Source: JANRKG01 sp033763635
GTDB lineage: Bacteria; Cyanobacteriota; Cyanobacteriia; GCF-001939115
Length of the DNA stretch: 18,176 nucleotides
Assembly: GCA_033763635.1 (NCBI GenBank)
Contig: JANRKG010000018.1
Coordinates: 1-18,176 of the forward strand
Direction of reading: 5' to 3'
Part shown: positions 1-8,043 of the stretch, piece after piece
Position numbering within the stretch: position 1 is the first letter of the stretch
Layout: each line of letters opens with the position of its first letter
Made by a program: the position numbers and the translations under genes
Notes under the pieces: model-generated
Databases searched by the model: none
What the model was told of the DNA's origin: nothing
What the model saw: only the letters and a program-made list of their open reading frames with translations

Positions 1-1
1 G

Positions 2-58
2 TCAAATTTCTAATAAAAAAGGGTGCTTGGGAAGCACCCTTTTTTATTAGAAATTTGA
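2..58. terminator. Perfect 27-bp-stem hairpin, probable bidirectional terminator
   Basis: Arms at 2-28 and 32-58 are exact reverse complements of 27 bases, with a GGG loop at 29-31. The core is a GC-rich stem (GGGTGCTT/AAGCACCC) flanked by A6 and T6 runs, which is the form of an intrinsic terminator readable in both directions. It lies 4 bases beyond the stop codon of the minus-strand RND pump gene, so it most likely ends that operon, and possibly also a convergent gene to the left of the window. The stem is longer than a usual terminator because the outer AT-rich arms also match perfectly. Confidence 0.85.
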
Positions 59-62
59 TTCT

Positions 63-3000
63 CTACCGCCGATCGCCCTGGCTCGTCACCGGGGGGCGTT
101 CTGAGGAGGGGGTTGTTTTCCCATCTGTTAGATGATGACTAGTGCCATTTCCATTTCCATCCCCATCATAGGAAACCCCATTACCGTCCGGTCCTTGGGG
201 ACCTTCTGCCCCCGAACGAGGATGACGTTTTGACAGATAACGAGCCTCCGCAGACTTAATGACGATATACAGAACCGGAGCCACAAATAAACTCAGGAAG
301 GTTGCAATCACCATCCCTCCGGTAATGGCAGTTCCCAAAGATTGACGGGCTGCGGCTCCGGCCCCGGTTGCCGTTGCCAGGGGAACGGCACCAACGATCG
401 TCGCAAAGGCGGTCATCAGAATGGGCCGGAGTCGTTCTTGGGCTGATTCAACAGCGGCTTTGGTAATCCCCACTCCCTGTTCGTATAACTGATTGGCAAA
501 CTCCACGATTAGAATTGCGTTCTTACTCGCCATCCCAATTAGCATCACCAACCCAATTTGGGTATACACATCATTGGAGAAAGTGGGGAGGGGCGCACCT
601 CCCAAAAGCATGACGACAAAGTTGTAGATGTTCCGGAGGGCAACCGCTGACAATGCGCCCAGAATGGCCAGCGGCACCGTTAGCATAATAATTGTCGGGT
701 CAATATAACTCTCATACTGAGCCGCCAACACCAGGAACACAAAGACAATCCCCAGCAAGAAAATCAGAGCCGATTGCCCCCCCGATTGCAGTTCCTCTAA
801 CGCCAGTCCTGACCACTCATACCCAAATCCCTTAGGCAGGGTTGCACTGGCCGTCTGTTGCATCGCTTGAATGGCCTGTCCCGAACTAATCCCCGGTGCT
901 GCACTTCCGGTAATTTCCACCGATCGCGCCAGGTTAAAGTGATTGATGATCGAAGGAGCAGTGGTGCGCGTAATCCGAACCAGATTGCCCATTGGAATCA
1001 TCTGGCCTGTCCGAGAACGGACGTACAAGCGATTGATATCGTCTGGGTTGCTTCGGAATTCTTGATCTGCCTGGACGTAGACCCGATAGGTCCGCTGGAA
1101 CTGGTTGAAATCGTTCACATACTGAGAACCCAGGAAGATCTGTAATGTGCTGAAGATGTCACTGAGGGAAACCTGAAGGGCATTTGCTTGATCGCGATCG
1201 ACCTCTACATTGATTTGAGGCGTGTTGGCATTGAAGTTAGGACGCAACCCAAACAAGGAACTATTTTGAGATGCCTGGGCCATAAACTGTTGGAGAACCT
1301 GCCCCATTGCCTCAAATCCCACCCCCTGCCGATCTTGAAGCTGGAATGAAAAGCCGCCAAAGTTCCCTAAGCCTTGTAAGGGTGGCGGTGCAATGGGAAT
1401 GACTGTTGCCTCTTTAATACTTAAAAGCTTGGGAAAGAGCCCCACCTGTTCCACTCCGATCGGTCCTTCAGGTGGGGGTGCGCCCGGAGGTAACCGTTTT
1501 GCCAGGACAGGCGCGATCCGGGGAATAAATCCGCCAATGGTCGCCTGAACTGTTTTGTCAGCCCCCTTCCGTTCATCCCAGGGTTCCAGGGTGGTGAAGA
1601 TAATCCCATTATTGGGGGTTGCTCCTGTAAAACTAAACCCACCGATCGCAAAGATGTTTTTGACTCCGGGCGCATCCTTTAGAATGTTTTCCGCCTGTTT
1701 CAAAACATTTGTTGTGTAGTTCAGAGACACCCCTTCTGGACCCTGGACGATCGTAATGAAATAACCCTGGTCTTCCTGGGGCAGGAACCCTCCTGGCACT
1801 ACCCCAAAAATCCAATAGGTCAGCACAAGCCCCAGAGAAAACAGCCCAATGACCAACCATTTCATGCTGACAATCCGCTGGAGCGTCCGGCCATAGAGCC
1901 GACGACTGCGATCGATCCCCCCATTGATGCGATTGAAAAACCAGTTATTGGGTGGCTGCTCCCGACGCAGCAACAATGCAGACAGGGTAGGAGTCAGGGT
2001 GAGGGCGTTAAAGGTAGACACGGTGACAGAGAAAGCAATCGTCAACGCGAACTGCTTGTAAAGCTGTCCGGTTGTACCAGGGAAAAAGGCGACGGGCACA
2101 AACACGGCAATCAACACCAGAGAAGTTGCAATGACAGCCCCAAACAGGACATCCATTGATTTGAAGGCCGCCTCCAGCGGATTCATCCCCTCTTCCTGAA
2201 TCCGGCGGCTAATGTCCTCTACAATTACGATCGCGTCATCTACCACCAGTCCTGTTGCCAGGGTTAGCCCGAACAGGGTTAAGGTGTTGATACTGAAGCC
2301 AAGCAACTGAACAAACACGAAGGTGCCTAGCAGGGAGACAGGAATGGCGATGGCGGGAATCAGGGTCGATCGCCAGTTCTGAAGGAACAGGAAAATGACC
2401 AGAATCACCAGCACAACCGTTTCAATCAGGGTTTTGACCACTTCTTCTACCCCTGCTTCAATAAACAGCGTGGTATTGAAAGCATCCTGATAGTGCATTC
2501 CAGGCGGGAAAGTGGCTTGTAAGCGATCCATTTCCTTGAGAACTGCATCTGCCACATCAAGCGCATTACTGCCCGCTAATTGGGAGATTCCCAACCCAAC
2601 CCCCTGAGAGATGATCATCTCTCCCGTTTCTTCGTTGCGTCGCCCAAACCGCAACACACTTCCATAGTTCTCAGCCCCCAATTCAGCCCGACCCACATCT
2701 CGGAGCCGGGTCAAGCTGCCATCGGGAGCGGTACGAATTACGAGATCTGCAAACTCTTCCTCTGTCCGCAGCCGTCCCTGAGCGCTTACGGTTAATTGAT
2801 AAACTTGATCCGGTGGCGCAGGTTGTTGGCCTAATTGTCCCGCCCCCACCTGAAGGTTTTGTTGCTGGAGGGCAGAGACAACATCCTGAGGGGCTAGATT
2901 CCGACTGGCAAGGCGATCGGGGTCTAGCCACAAGCGCATCGCATAACGCCGTTCCCCAAAGATCTGCACATCCCCGACCCCCCGAATCCGCTTCAAGGCA

Positions 3001-3518
3001 TCGGCGATGTATAAATCCGCGTAGTTACTCAGGTAAATGTCATCGTAGATGAGTTTGCCGTCTTCTCCCGAATCTGAATAAAGACCGATCGCCAGCACAA
3101 ATCCACTATTGGCCTTGTCTACCCGTACCCCCGTCTGTGTGACAGGTCCGGGCAGACGAGACAGCACAGAAGAAACTCGGTTCTGAACATCCACTGCTGC
3201 GATGTCCTTGTCCCGATCCAGTTCGAAGGTGAGGGTAATACTGCTGGTGCCATCATTCGCACTGGTGGATTGAATATACTTCACCCCTTCCACCCCATTC
3301 AGTTCCCGCTCCAGAATGTTGGTTACAGTTGATTCAACCACTTCCGCACTGGCACCCACATAGTTGGAGGTCACCGTTACTTGCGGGGGAACGATGTCCG
3401 GGAATTGGGCAACGGGTAAGAGGGGAATACACACGATCCCCAACAAGGTCACGACAATTGAGCAGACCGTTGCAAAAATAGGTCGTCGGATAAAGAAATC
3501 AGCAATGGAGAGAATCAT
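63..3518 (-). CDS. RND multidrug efflux pump, HAE1 (AcrB/MexB-like) permease
   Basis: Inner-membrane proton-driven pump of a tripartite efflux system. The 1151 residues follow AcrB closely from the N-terminus (FFIRRPIFA, LPVAQFP, NGVEG) through the porter domains. The proton-relay aspartates are present as D427-D428 in GLVVDDAIVIVE, and the TM10 lysine is K999 in ASKNAILIVEF. About 100 residues longer than AcrB, partly through a Gly/Asn/Pro-rich hydrophilic tail from about residue 1095. The start ATG is preceded by AGAGG with a 4-base spacer. It lies 33 bases downstream of the adaptor gene, so the two are an operon, and the hairpin at 2-58 ends it. The family exports hydrophobic or amphipathic compounds, but the substrate cannot be told from sequence. 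No TolC-like gene lies in the window. Family call is firm. Confidence 0.97.
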   Translation of the reverse strand: MILSIADFFIRRPIFATVCSIVVTLLGIVCIPLLPVAQFPDIVPPQVTVTSNYVGASAEVVESTVTNILERELNGVEGVKYIQSTSANDGTSSITLTFELDRDKDIAAVDVQNRVSSVLSRLPGPVTQTGVRVDKANSGFVLAIGLYSDSGEDGKLIYDDIYLSNYADLYIADALKRIRGVGDVQIFGERRYAMRLWLDPDRLASRNLAPQDVVSALQQQNLQVGAGQLGQQPAPPDQVYQLTVSAQGRLRTEEEFADLVIRTAPDGSLTRLRDVGRAELGAENYGSVLRFGRRNEETGEMIISQGVGLGISQLAGSNALDVADAVLKEMDRLQATFPPGMHYQDAFNTTLFIEAGVEEVVKTLIETVVLVILVIFLFLQNWRSTLIPAIAIPVSLLGTFVFVQLLGFSINTLTLFGLTLATGLVVDDAIVIVEDISRRIQEEGMNPLEAAFKSMDVLFGAVIATSLVLIAVFVPVAFFPGTTGQLYKQFALTIAFSVTVSTFNALTLTPTLSALLLRREQPPNNWFFNRINGGIDRSRRLYGRTLQRIVSMKWLVIGLFSLGLVLTYWIFGVVPGGFLPQEDQGYFITIVQGPEGVSLNYTTNVLKQAENILKDAPGVKNIFAIGGFSFTGATPNNGIIFTTLEPWDERKGADKTVQATIGGFIPRIAPVLAKRLPPGAPPPEGPIGVEQVGLFPKLLSIKEATVIPIAPPPLQGLGNFGGFSFQLQDRQGVGFEAMGQVLQQFMAQASQNSSLFGLRPNFNANTPQINVEVDRDQANALQVSLSDIFSTLQIFLGSQYVNDFNQFQRTYRVYVQADQEFRSNPDDINRLYVRSRTGQMIPMGNLVRITRTTAPSIINHFNLARSVEITGSAAPGISSGQAIQAMQQTASATLPKGFGYEWSGLALEELQSGGQSALIFLLGIVFVFLVLAAQYESYIDPTIIMLTVPLAILGALSAVALRNIYNFVVMLLGGAPLPTFSNDVYTQIGLVMLIGMASKNAILIVEFANQLYEQGVGITKAAVESAQERLRPILMTAFATIVGAVPLATATGAGAAARQSLGTAITGGMVIATFLSLFVAPVLYIVIKSAEARYLSKRHPRSGAEGPQGPDGNGVSYDGDGNGNGTSHHLTDGKTTPSSERPPVTSQGDRR

Positions 3519-3551
3519 AAAACCTCTGGGTGGAGGAGGTAAAAGAGGGCA

Positions 3552-5030
3552 CTACTTTTGCGAAGACAGATCTGCTGAAGCGGGTTGATCAACAATGGGG
3601 CTACATTCCGTCAGTTGCAGAATGTTATTGACCGCAACCCGATCGCCCGGATTCAACCCTGAAACTACTTCACGGTTGTTACCAACGTACTTATCCAATT
3701 GAACCCCCTGTTGGCGAACCACAAGCTGATCATCCTTCAAAAGGCTTTGCTCTGGGTTCCCAGCGGCAATTTCCTTGGCTTTGCAACGGGCATCGTACCG
3801 TTCGGGAATAAAGACAAAATCTTTTCCAGCCTGTGCAGAAACAGCGGTAACAGGGATGAGAACCCCATTGGGTTTTTGGCCCCAGACCACCCGCGCCCGC
3901 ACAAACTGTTCCGTTCGCAGACGATTGCCCGGATTGTCAAATCGTGCCCGCACCAGGACTGCTTGAGTTTGGGGATTTACATTGGGAGACACAAAGAAGA
4001 TCCGCCCTGTCTGCAACACTTTATTGTTAGCATCCAAAAGCCTTACTGGAAGACCATTTCGGAGTCTGGGAGCATCCTCCACTGGAACCGAAATTTGTAC
4101 TTCCAGTTGGGTATTCTGGGTAATGGTCATTAGCTGCGTTGAGGTGTTTGCGAAATCTCCCTCTTTAATGGGGACATTGCCCACGACCCCACTAAAGGGA
4201 GCCGTAATCGTGTAGTACCCCAGAGCCGCTTGCTCCTGCTCAACTCCAGCTTGAGCCTGGGTCACAGACCCCTGATTTCGGGCAATATTAGCCTGGGCAC
4301 GGGCGATCGTGGCCCGTTGTGCCTGAATATCCGCCTCCACCTCCGCTAGACTGGCCTGGGCAGTTCGCAGTTGGTTCAATCGCTGGTCTAAGACCCGTTG
4401 ACTCTCAGCCCCTTCGCGGGCGAGTTGCTGAAACCGTTCGTACTCTCGCTGGTTAAACTGTAAATCTGCTAGCCGAGAATTTCGTTGGGCCTGTAAAGCT
4501 TGAAGCGCTTGCTGGGCACTCGCAACTTCCGCACGGGAGGCTTCTACATCCGCCTGAGACGCTTCCACCGCTGCAACTCGGCTGGCAACTGTCGCTTGTT
4601 GCTCTCGTGGGTCAATTTGCAGAAGAACCTGCCCCGCTTCGACCCGATCGCCCGATCGCACAAAGATCTCAGAAACCTGTCCTGCGACCCTGGGCTGAAG
4701 TGTTACGGACTGGCGGGATTCTAAACTTGCGACATAATCCGAACTATCCTCGATCGGGGTAATGGTTACAGGAGCCGTATTTATATTCACAGGCATTCGT
4801 TGCTGAGGCGGTGGCCCGCCCCCCGGTCTACTCAAGAGTAGAAACCCTCCGCCCCCCAGTGCGACTAACCCCAGTAATGCAGCGGGTAACACCCATTTGC
4901 GCCGCTTGCGCTGTGGAGCATCTACCGGGGAAGAACCTGCAATGGGAGAGTCCGGTTGGAGCGTCGGATCAGGATGAGCAGTCTCAGGCGATGGTTGAAC
5001 TTCAATCGGTTGGGGATGATCAGGACTCAT
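3552..5030 (-). CDS. RND efflux periplasmic adaptor subunit (HlyD/AcrA-type MFP)
   Basis: Periplasmic adaptor that bridges the RND pump encoded just downstream to an outer-membrane channel. From the ATG at 5030 (492 aa): a proline-rich N-terminal tail, a basic KRRKW stop followed by one membrane segment at about 46-66, the first half of the lipoyl domain at about 107-142 (RVAGQVSEIFVRSGDRVEAG), an Ala/Gln-rich coiled-coil hairpin at about 144-270, the second lipoyl half (TITAPFSGVVGNVPIKEG), then beta-barrel and membrane-proximal domains. No lipobox is seen, so it is anchored by the TM segment rather than by lipid. A GTG four codons upstream (5042) is possible, but GGTGAGG lies 6 bases before the ATG and favours 5030. 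The only two cysteines (about 416 and 476) are in the C-terminal part and might form a disulfide (inference). Confidence 0.95.
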   Translation of the reverse strand: MSPDHPQPIEVQPSPETAHPDPTLQPDSPIAGSSPVDAPQRKRRKWVLPAALLGLVALGGGGFLLLSRPGGGPPPQQRMPVNINTAPVTITPIEDSSDYVASLESRQSVTLQPRVAGQVSEIFVRSGDRVEAGQVLLQIDPREQQATVASRVAAVEASQADVEASRAEVASAQQALQALQAQRNSRLADLQFNQREYERFQQLAREGAESQRVLDQRLNQLRTAQASLAEVEADIQAQRATIARAQANIARNQGSVTQAQAGVEQEQAALGYYTITAPFSGVVGNVPIKEGDFANTSTQLMTITQNTQLEVQISVPVEDAPRLRNGLPVRLLDANNKVLQTGRIFFVSPNVNPQTQAVLVRARFDNPGNRLRTEQFVRARVVWGQKPNGVLIPVTAVSAQAGKDFVFIPERYDARCKAKEIAAGNPEQSLLKDDQLVVRQQGVQLDKYVGNNREVVSGLNPGDRVAVNNILQLTECSPIVDQPASADLSSQK

Positions 5031-5183
5031 GGGATGCCTCACCGCCAGGGAAGAAATGCGATCGCAAAGGAGATCCCCTGCATGGGCCTATTATTAAGCT
5101 GTGTTGCTTTAAAGTCCTCATGCTATCGGGCTATTCATGGGGAAAGCATTTAGTTTGGGAATGTAGGGTTGGGTGAGGAGAAG

Positions 5184-5277
5184 AAGGCAGAGGGCAGGGG
5201 GGAAGAACCTCTTAGTCCTGATTTCCCCTTCAACCCTTTTCCTTTCCTTCTGCCCTCTGCCTCCTGCCCTCTGCCTT
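5184..5277. repeat. Heptanucleotide repeat cluster with an inverted copy
   Basis: On the plus strand 5248-5275 reads as four heptamers: TTCTGCC, CTCTGCC, TCCTGCC, CTCTGCC. The 15 bases at 5184-5198 are the exact reverse complement of 5263-5277, so the copies can form a stem around a pyrimidine-rich loop. Such short tandem heptamers (STRR type) are common in filamentous cyanobacterial genomes. They lie in the spacer between the divergent adaptor gene and the 440-aa gene. The rest of this spacer (5031-5323) shows no gene. Confidence 0.7.
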
Positions 5278-5323
5278 TCCTATACTGGAAGAAGAAGATC
5301 ATCTAGCGCACGAAAGAGGCAGT

Positions 5324-6646
5324 ATGACTCCCGATCCGAAGTTGATGAAAGCGGTTGAGTCTCTTCAATACCGGGTGACGGTTGGAGATGTGGCAACTCA
5401 GGCGGGGTTGGATGTAAATCTGGCCCAACGCGGGTTACTGACTCTGGCTTCAGAGGCAGGAGGGCACCTTCAGGTGGCAGAATCTGGAGAGGTTGTTTAC
5501 CAGTTTCCTGAAGATTTTCGGTCTGTTCTATTCAGAAAATCCCTACGGTTACGCCTGAAAGCCCTTTGGGAAAGTATCTGGAAGGTTTTGTTCTACCTGA
5601 TTCGAATCTCGTTTGGGATTCTGCTGATCGCCTCGATTCTATTGATTCTGCTCACAATTGTGATCATTGTGACTGCTGCAAGTTCCAGTCGGGGTGAAGA
5701 CGATCGCAGCGATAATTCAGGCGGGGGCGGGGGCGTGTTCATGCCCAACTTCTGGTTCAGCCCAGATTTCTTCTGGATTTTTTACCCGGATTACTCCGAT
5801 CGCCAGTATGAACGTCGCCGCCGTCACGCCTATTCCTCTAACGAACCCCGGATGAATTTTCTGGAGGCCGTATTCTCCTTTATCTTTGGAGATGGTAATC
5901 CAAATGCAGATCTGGAAGAACGCCGCTGGAGAACGATTGGGGCTGTGATTCGCAACCAGAAAGGGGCTATTACGGCTGAACAGATTGCCCCTTACCTGGA
6001 CACGTTAGGGGAAGGGTACACCCAGGAATACGAAGAGTTTATGCTGCCTGTTCTGTCTCGCTTTAATGGGGTGCCCCAGGTCAGCCCAGAAGGGGAAATT
6101 GTCTACCATTTCCCTGAACTACAAACCACCGTTGCCGAACAGGGCGCACGTTCTACCCCTGCCTATTTAGAGGAAAAACCGTGGCGGTTCAGTCATGCGG
6201 GGTCTGGACAAATCATCCTGGCTGCCAGTCTGGGGGCTGTGAATTTGGTCGGTGCTCTCGTTTTAGGGTCTCTCCTGGCAGATGGGACGGTTGCGGCTGA
6301 GTTAGGGGGATTAGTCGCCTTTGTTCAGTCGGTTTATGGTGTTCTTTTGGCGTATGGGATTGGCTTTCTGGGAATTCCGCTGCTTCGGTATTTCTGGGTG
6401 CAATGGCGTAATCGCAGGGTGGAGTCCCGCAATGATGCGCGAAAGATGCGATCGCTCCGTTTAATCGAGCCAGACGAACCCCTACAACTTAAACTCGCCT
6501 ATGCCCGCCAGTTTGCCGCAGAAACGTTGATCCGGAACGAAGATCTGGTTTACACCACTGAAACAGATTTGTTGGAGCAGGAAGTGAATCAGACCGATCG
6601 CATTGATGCTGAATGGCAAAAACGCCTCAATGAGTCGAACTTCTGA
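5324..6646 (+). CDS. Conserved cyanobacterial/plastid membrane protein (At5g03900-like)
   Basis: Membrane protein of 440 residues of unknown biochemical function. It resembles from memory the family of the Arabidopsis chloroplast protein At5g03900, which databases loosely name an iron-sulfur cluster biosynthesis protein; I see no Fe-S cysteine motif here. Layout: a winged-helix-like segment at about 5-62, a hydrophobic segment at about 86-118, a Gly/Asp linker, an aromatic-rich stretch (FWFSPDFFWIFYPDY, about 143-157), a second winged-helix-like segment at about 200-265, two further membrane segments at about 295-318 and 327-357, and a charged C-terminal tail. The two soluble segments end alike (GEVVYQFPE and GEIVYHFPE), suggesting internal duplication. 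AGAGG lies 4 bases before the ATG. Monocistronic, and convergent with the next gene at a 9-base gap. Confidence 0.8.
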   Translation: MTPDPKLMKAVESLQYRVTVGDVATQAGLDVNLAQRGLLTLASEAGGHLQVAESGEVVYQFPEDFRSVLFRKSLRLRLKALWESIWKVLFYLIRISFGILLIASILLILLTIVIIVTAASSSRGEDDRSDNSGGGGGVFMPNFWFSPDFFWIFYPDYSDRQYERRRRHAYSSNEPRMNFLEAVFSFIFGDGNPNADLEERRWRTIGAVIRNQKGAITAEQIAPYLDTLGEGYTQEYEEFMLPVLSRFNGVPQVSPEGEIVYHFPELQTTVAEQGARSTPAYLEEKPWRFSHAGSGQIILAASLGAVNLVGALVLGSLLADGTVAAELGGLVAFVQSVYGVLLAYGIGFLGIPLLRYFWVQWRNRRVESRNDARKMRSLRLIEPDEPLQLKLAYARQFAAETLIRNEDLVYTTETDLLEQEVNQTDRIDAEWQKRLNESNF

Positions 6647-6655
6647 GGCACCTAC

Positions 6656-7357
6656 TCATCTCTGCAATTTGCGGATTGCGATCGTATAAGACGGTCGTTG
6701 CTTCGACTCCCGCTGAGTTTTCGCAATCCGGAAGTCTGCATCACAGTAAAGATGCTCTAACTGAGGCGTGGCTTGAAGGATTTTCTCTACCTTTTTAGCG
6801 GTGGGTTGATCCAGGTTTCTCAACTTCGCCAATTTGGGAGAGTCAACGGCCTGGGTAAACCAGGCATCTGCCACTTCGAGCGTGAACGGTCTGGCCCGAA
6901 TTCGCAACGCTTGTTCAACGCTCACATTTTGGATCAACCACTGCTGATTTCTGACTTCGTACCGTTGGATGAGCATAAAATCATAGGCTAAGAGCCATGC
7001 GGAAAGGCGTTTTAGCAATGGAATGCGAGAACCGGGGGCGTACCGTGCCATGTTGGCGTAGTATCCGTCTGGATGAAAGATTTGATAGGACTGATCACGA
7101 ATCCGTCCCGGAAAAATATCTTGAAAGGGGATTGTTGACCAGAGGGACAACCAAACCCCCTGAACCAGCGCAACCTGATCATTGGGAGCGGGAACTGGAT
7201 TACGCTTCTGAAGTTCTGCAAATAGCGGTGCCAGTTCCGTTTTATAAAACTGAACTTTTTGCCCCAAAGCATCCCCATCACGTCCGGTCACGAGACGCAA
7301 AACCGTTTGTTTTAGCTCATCTGTACTTTTCTGTGTCAAACTATCCCGATCGCTCAT
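6656..7357 (-). CDS. PAP/fibrillin-like (plastid lipid-associated) family protein
   Basis: Soluble 233-residue protein with no signal peptide or membrane segment. Features like the PAP/fibrillin family: an N-terminal helix (FYKTELAPLFAELQKRNPVPAP, split by the conserved Asn-Pro), then a start of the lipocalin-like barrel (LVQGVWLSLWSTIPFQDIFPG, about 64-84), and a C-terminal strand pair built around LYCDADFRIAKTQRE (about 203-217) that matches the usual 'D-x-D-x-R-I' ending. Fibrillins bind lipids or quinones and are found in thylakoids and plastoglobules of cyanobacteria and plastids; this protein's ligand is not evident. AAGGAA precedes the ATG by about 8 bases. It is transcribed towards the 440-aa gene and stands alone. 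Assignment is by pattern recognition and moderate. Confidence 0.65.
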   Translation of the reverse strand: MSDRDSLTQKSTDELKQTVLRLVTGRDGDALGQKVQFYKTELAPLFAELQKRNPVPAPNDQVALVQGVWLSLWSTIPFQDIFPGRIRDQSYQIFHPDGYYANMARYAPGSRIPLLKRLSAWLLAYDFMLIQRYEVRNQQWLIQNVSVEQALRIRARPFTLEVADAWFTQAVDSPKLAKLRNLDQPTAKKVEKILQATPQLEHLYCDADFRIAKTQRESKQRPSYTIAIRKLQR

Positions 7358-7522
7358 AGGATGCTTCCTTTGGGAATTCCATTCATCTCATCCTACTGGT
7401 TACAAACTTGCAGACACCAGACCCGATCAACATTCAAGGACATCGATTGCTGAACCTCTTTACAATCCTTAAAATTAATAAGTGTTTAGTCTCCTCTCTG
7501 CAAGCGCTTAATTCTCTTTTAT

Positions 7523-8014
7523 ATGAAAGCCCCAATCGATTCCCAAACTGAAATACAACCCATCCCTTCTACAAATTCTTGGAAAATCAAGCTGTTGTAT
7601 GACGGAGCGTGCCCCCTGTGTCTCCGAGAAGTCAATTTTTTGCAACGGCGCGATGGTGGACGAGGGCTAGTCGCCTTTGTGGATATTGCAGAGGAGAGTT
7701 ATGCTCCTGAAGAACATGGAGGAGTCGATTTTGAGACAGCGATGGGACGTATCCATGCCGTGTTACCTGATGGGACCGTCATTAAAAACATTGAGGTTTT
7801 TCGCCAGGTGTATGAGGTGCTGGGCATGGGCTGGGTCTATGCCATTACCAAAGTGCCCGTAATCGGCTGGATTGCCGATGGCCTTTATGGGGTATGGGCC
7901 GAATACCGCCTCCCCCTCACGGGACGGCCCAACCTGGCGACCCTGATGCGCGATCGTCAAGAACGCCTTGCAACCTGTGACCCCAACGGACGTTGCCACC
8001 TTCCTGAAGGATAA
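7523..8014 (+). CDS. DCC-family thiol-disulfide oxidoreductase (DUF393)
   Basis: Small (163 aa) thioredoxin-fold protein. After about 22 variable residues comes the family signature: LLYDGACPLC, with D27 and the redox pair C30-x-x-C33. This is followed by the expected positions of FLQRRD, a DI segment, the GRIHAVLPDG strand pair, and a C-terminal helix region with LPLTGRP. DCC proteins are predicted disulfide oxidoreductases; targets are mostly unknown. No signal peptide is seen, so it is likely cytoplasmic or peripheral. No good Shine-Dalgarno precedes the ATG, which is common in cyanobacteria. It is convergent with the peptidoglycan hydrolase gene (29-base gap) and divergent from the fibrillin-like gene (165-base spacer with no other feature I can support). 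Confidence 0.88.
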   Translation: MKAPIDSQTEIQPIPSTNSWKIKLLYDGACPLCLREVNFLQRRDGGRGLVAFVDIAEESYAPEEHGGVDFETAMGRIHAVLPDGTVIKNIEVFRQVYEVLGMGWVYAITKVPVIGWIADGLYGVWAEYRLPLTGRPNLATLMRDRQERLATCDPNGRCHLPEG

Positions 8015-8043
8015 ATAGGCATTGAGGTACTTGACTTGAGCGG

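Noticed and set aside
3699..4133. 144-aa plus-strand open frame opposite the adaptor gene
   Set aside because: Antisense shadow of a clear MFP gene; its translation shows no recognisable domain.
4811..5176. 121-aa plus-strand open frame
   Set aside because: Mostly antisense to the adaptor N-terminus, with low-quality sequence and no family features.
6997..7359. 120-aa plus-strand open frame
   Set aside because: Antisense to the fibrillin-like gene, which has a coherent protein and a ribosome binding site.
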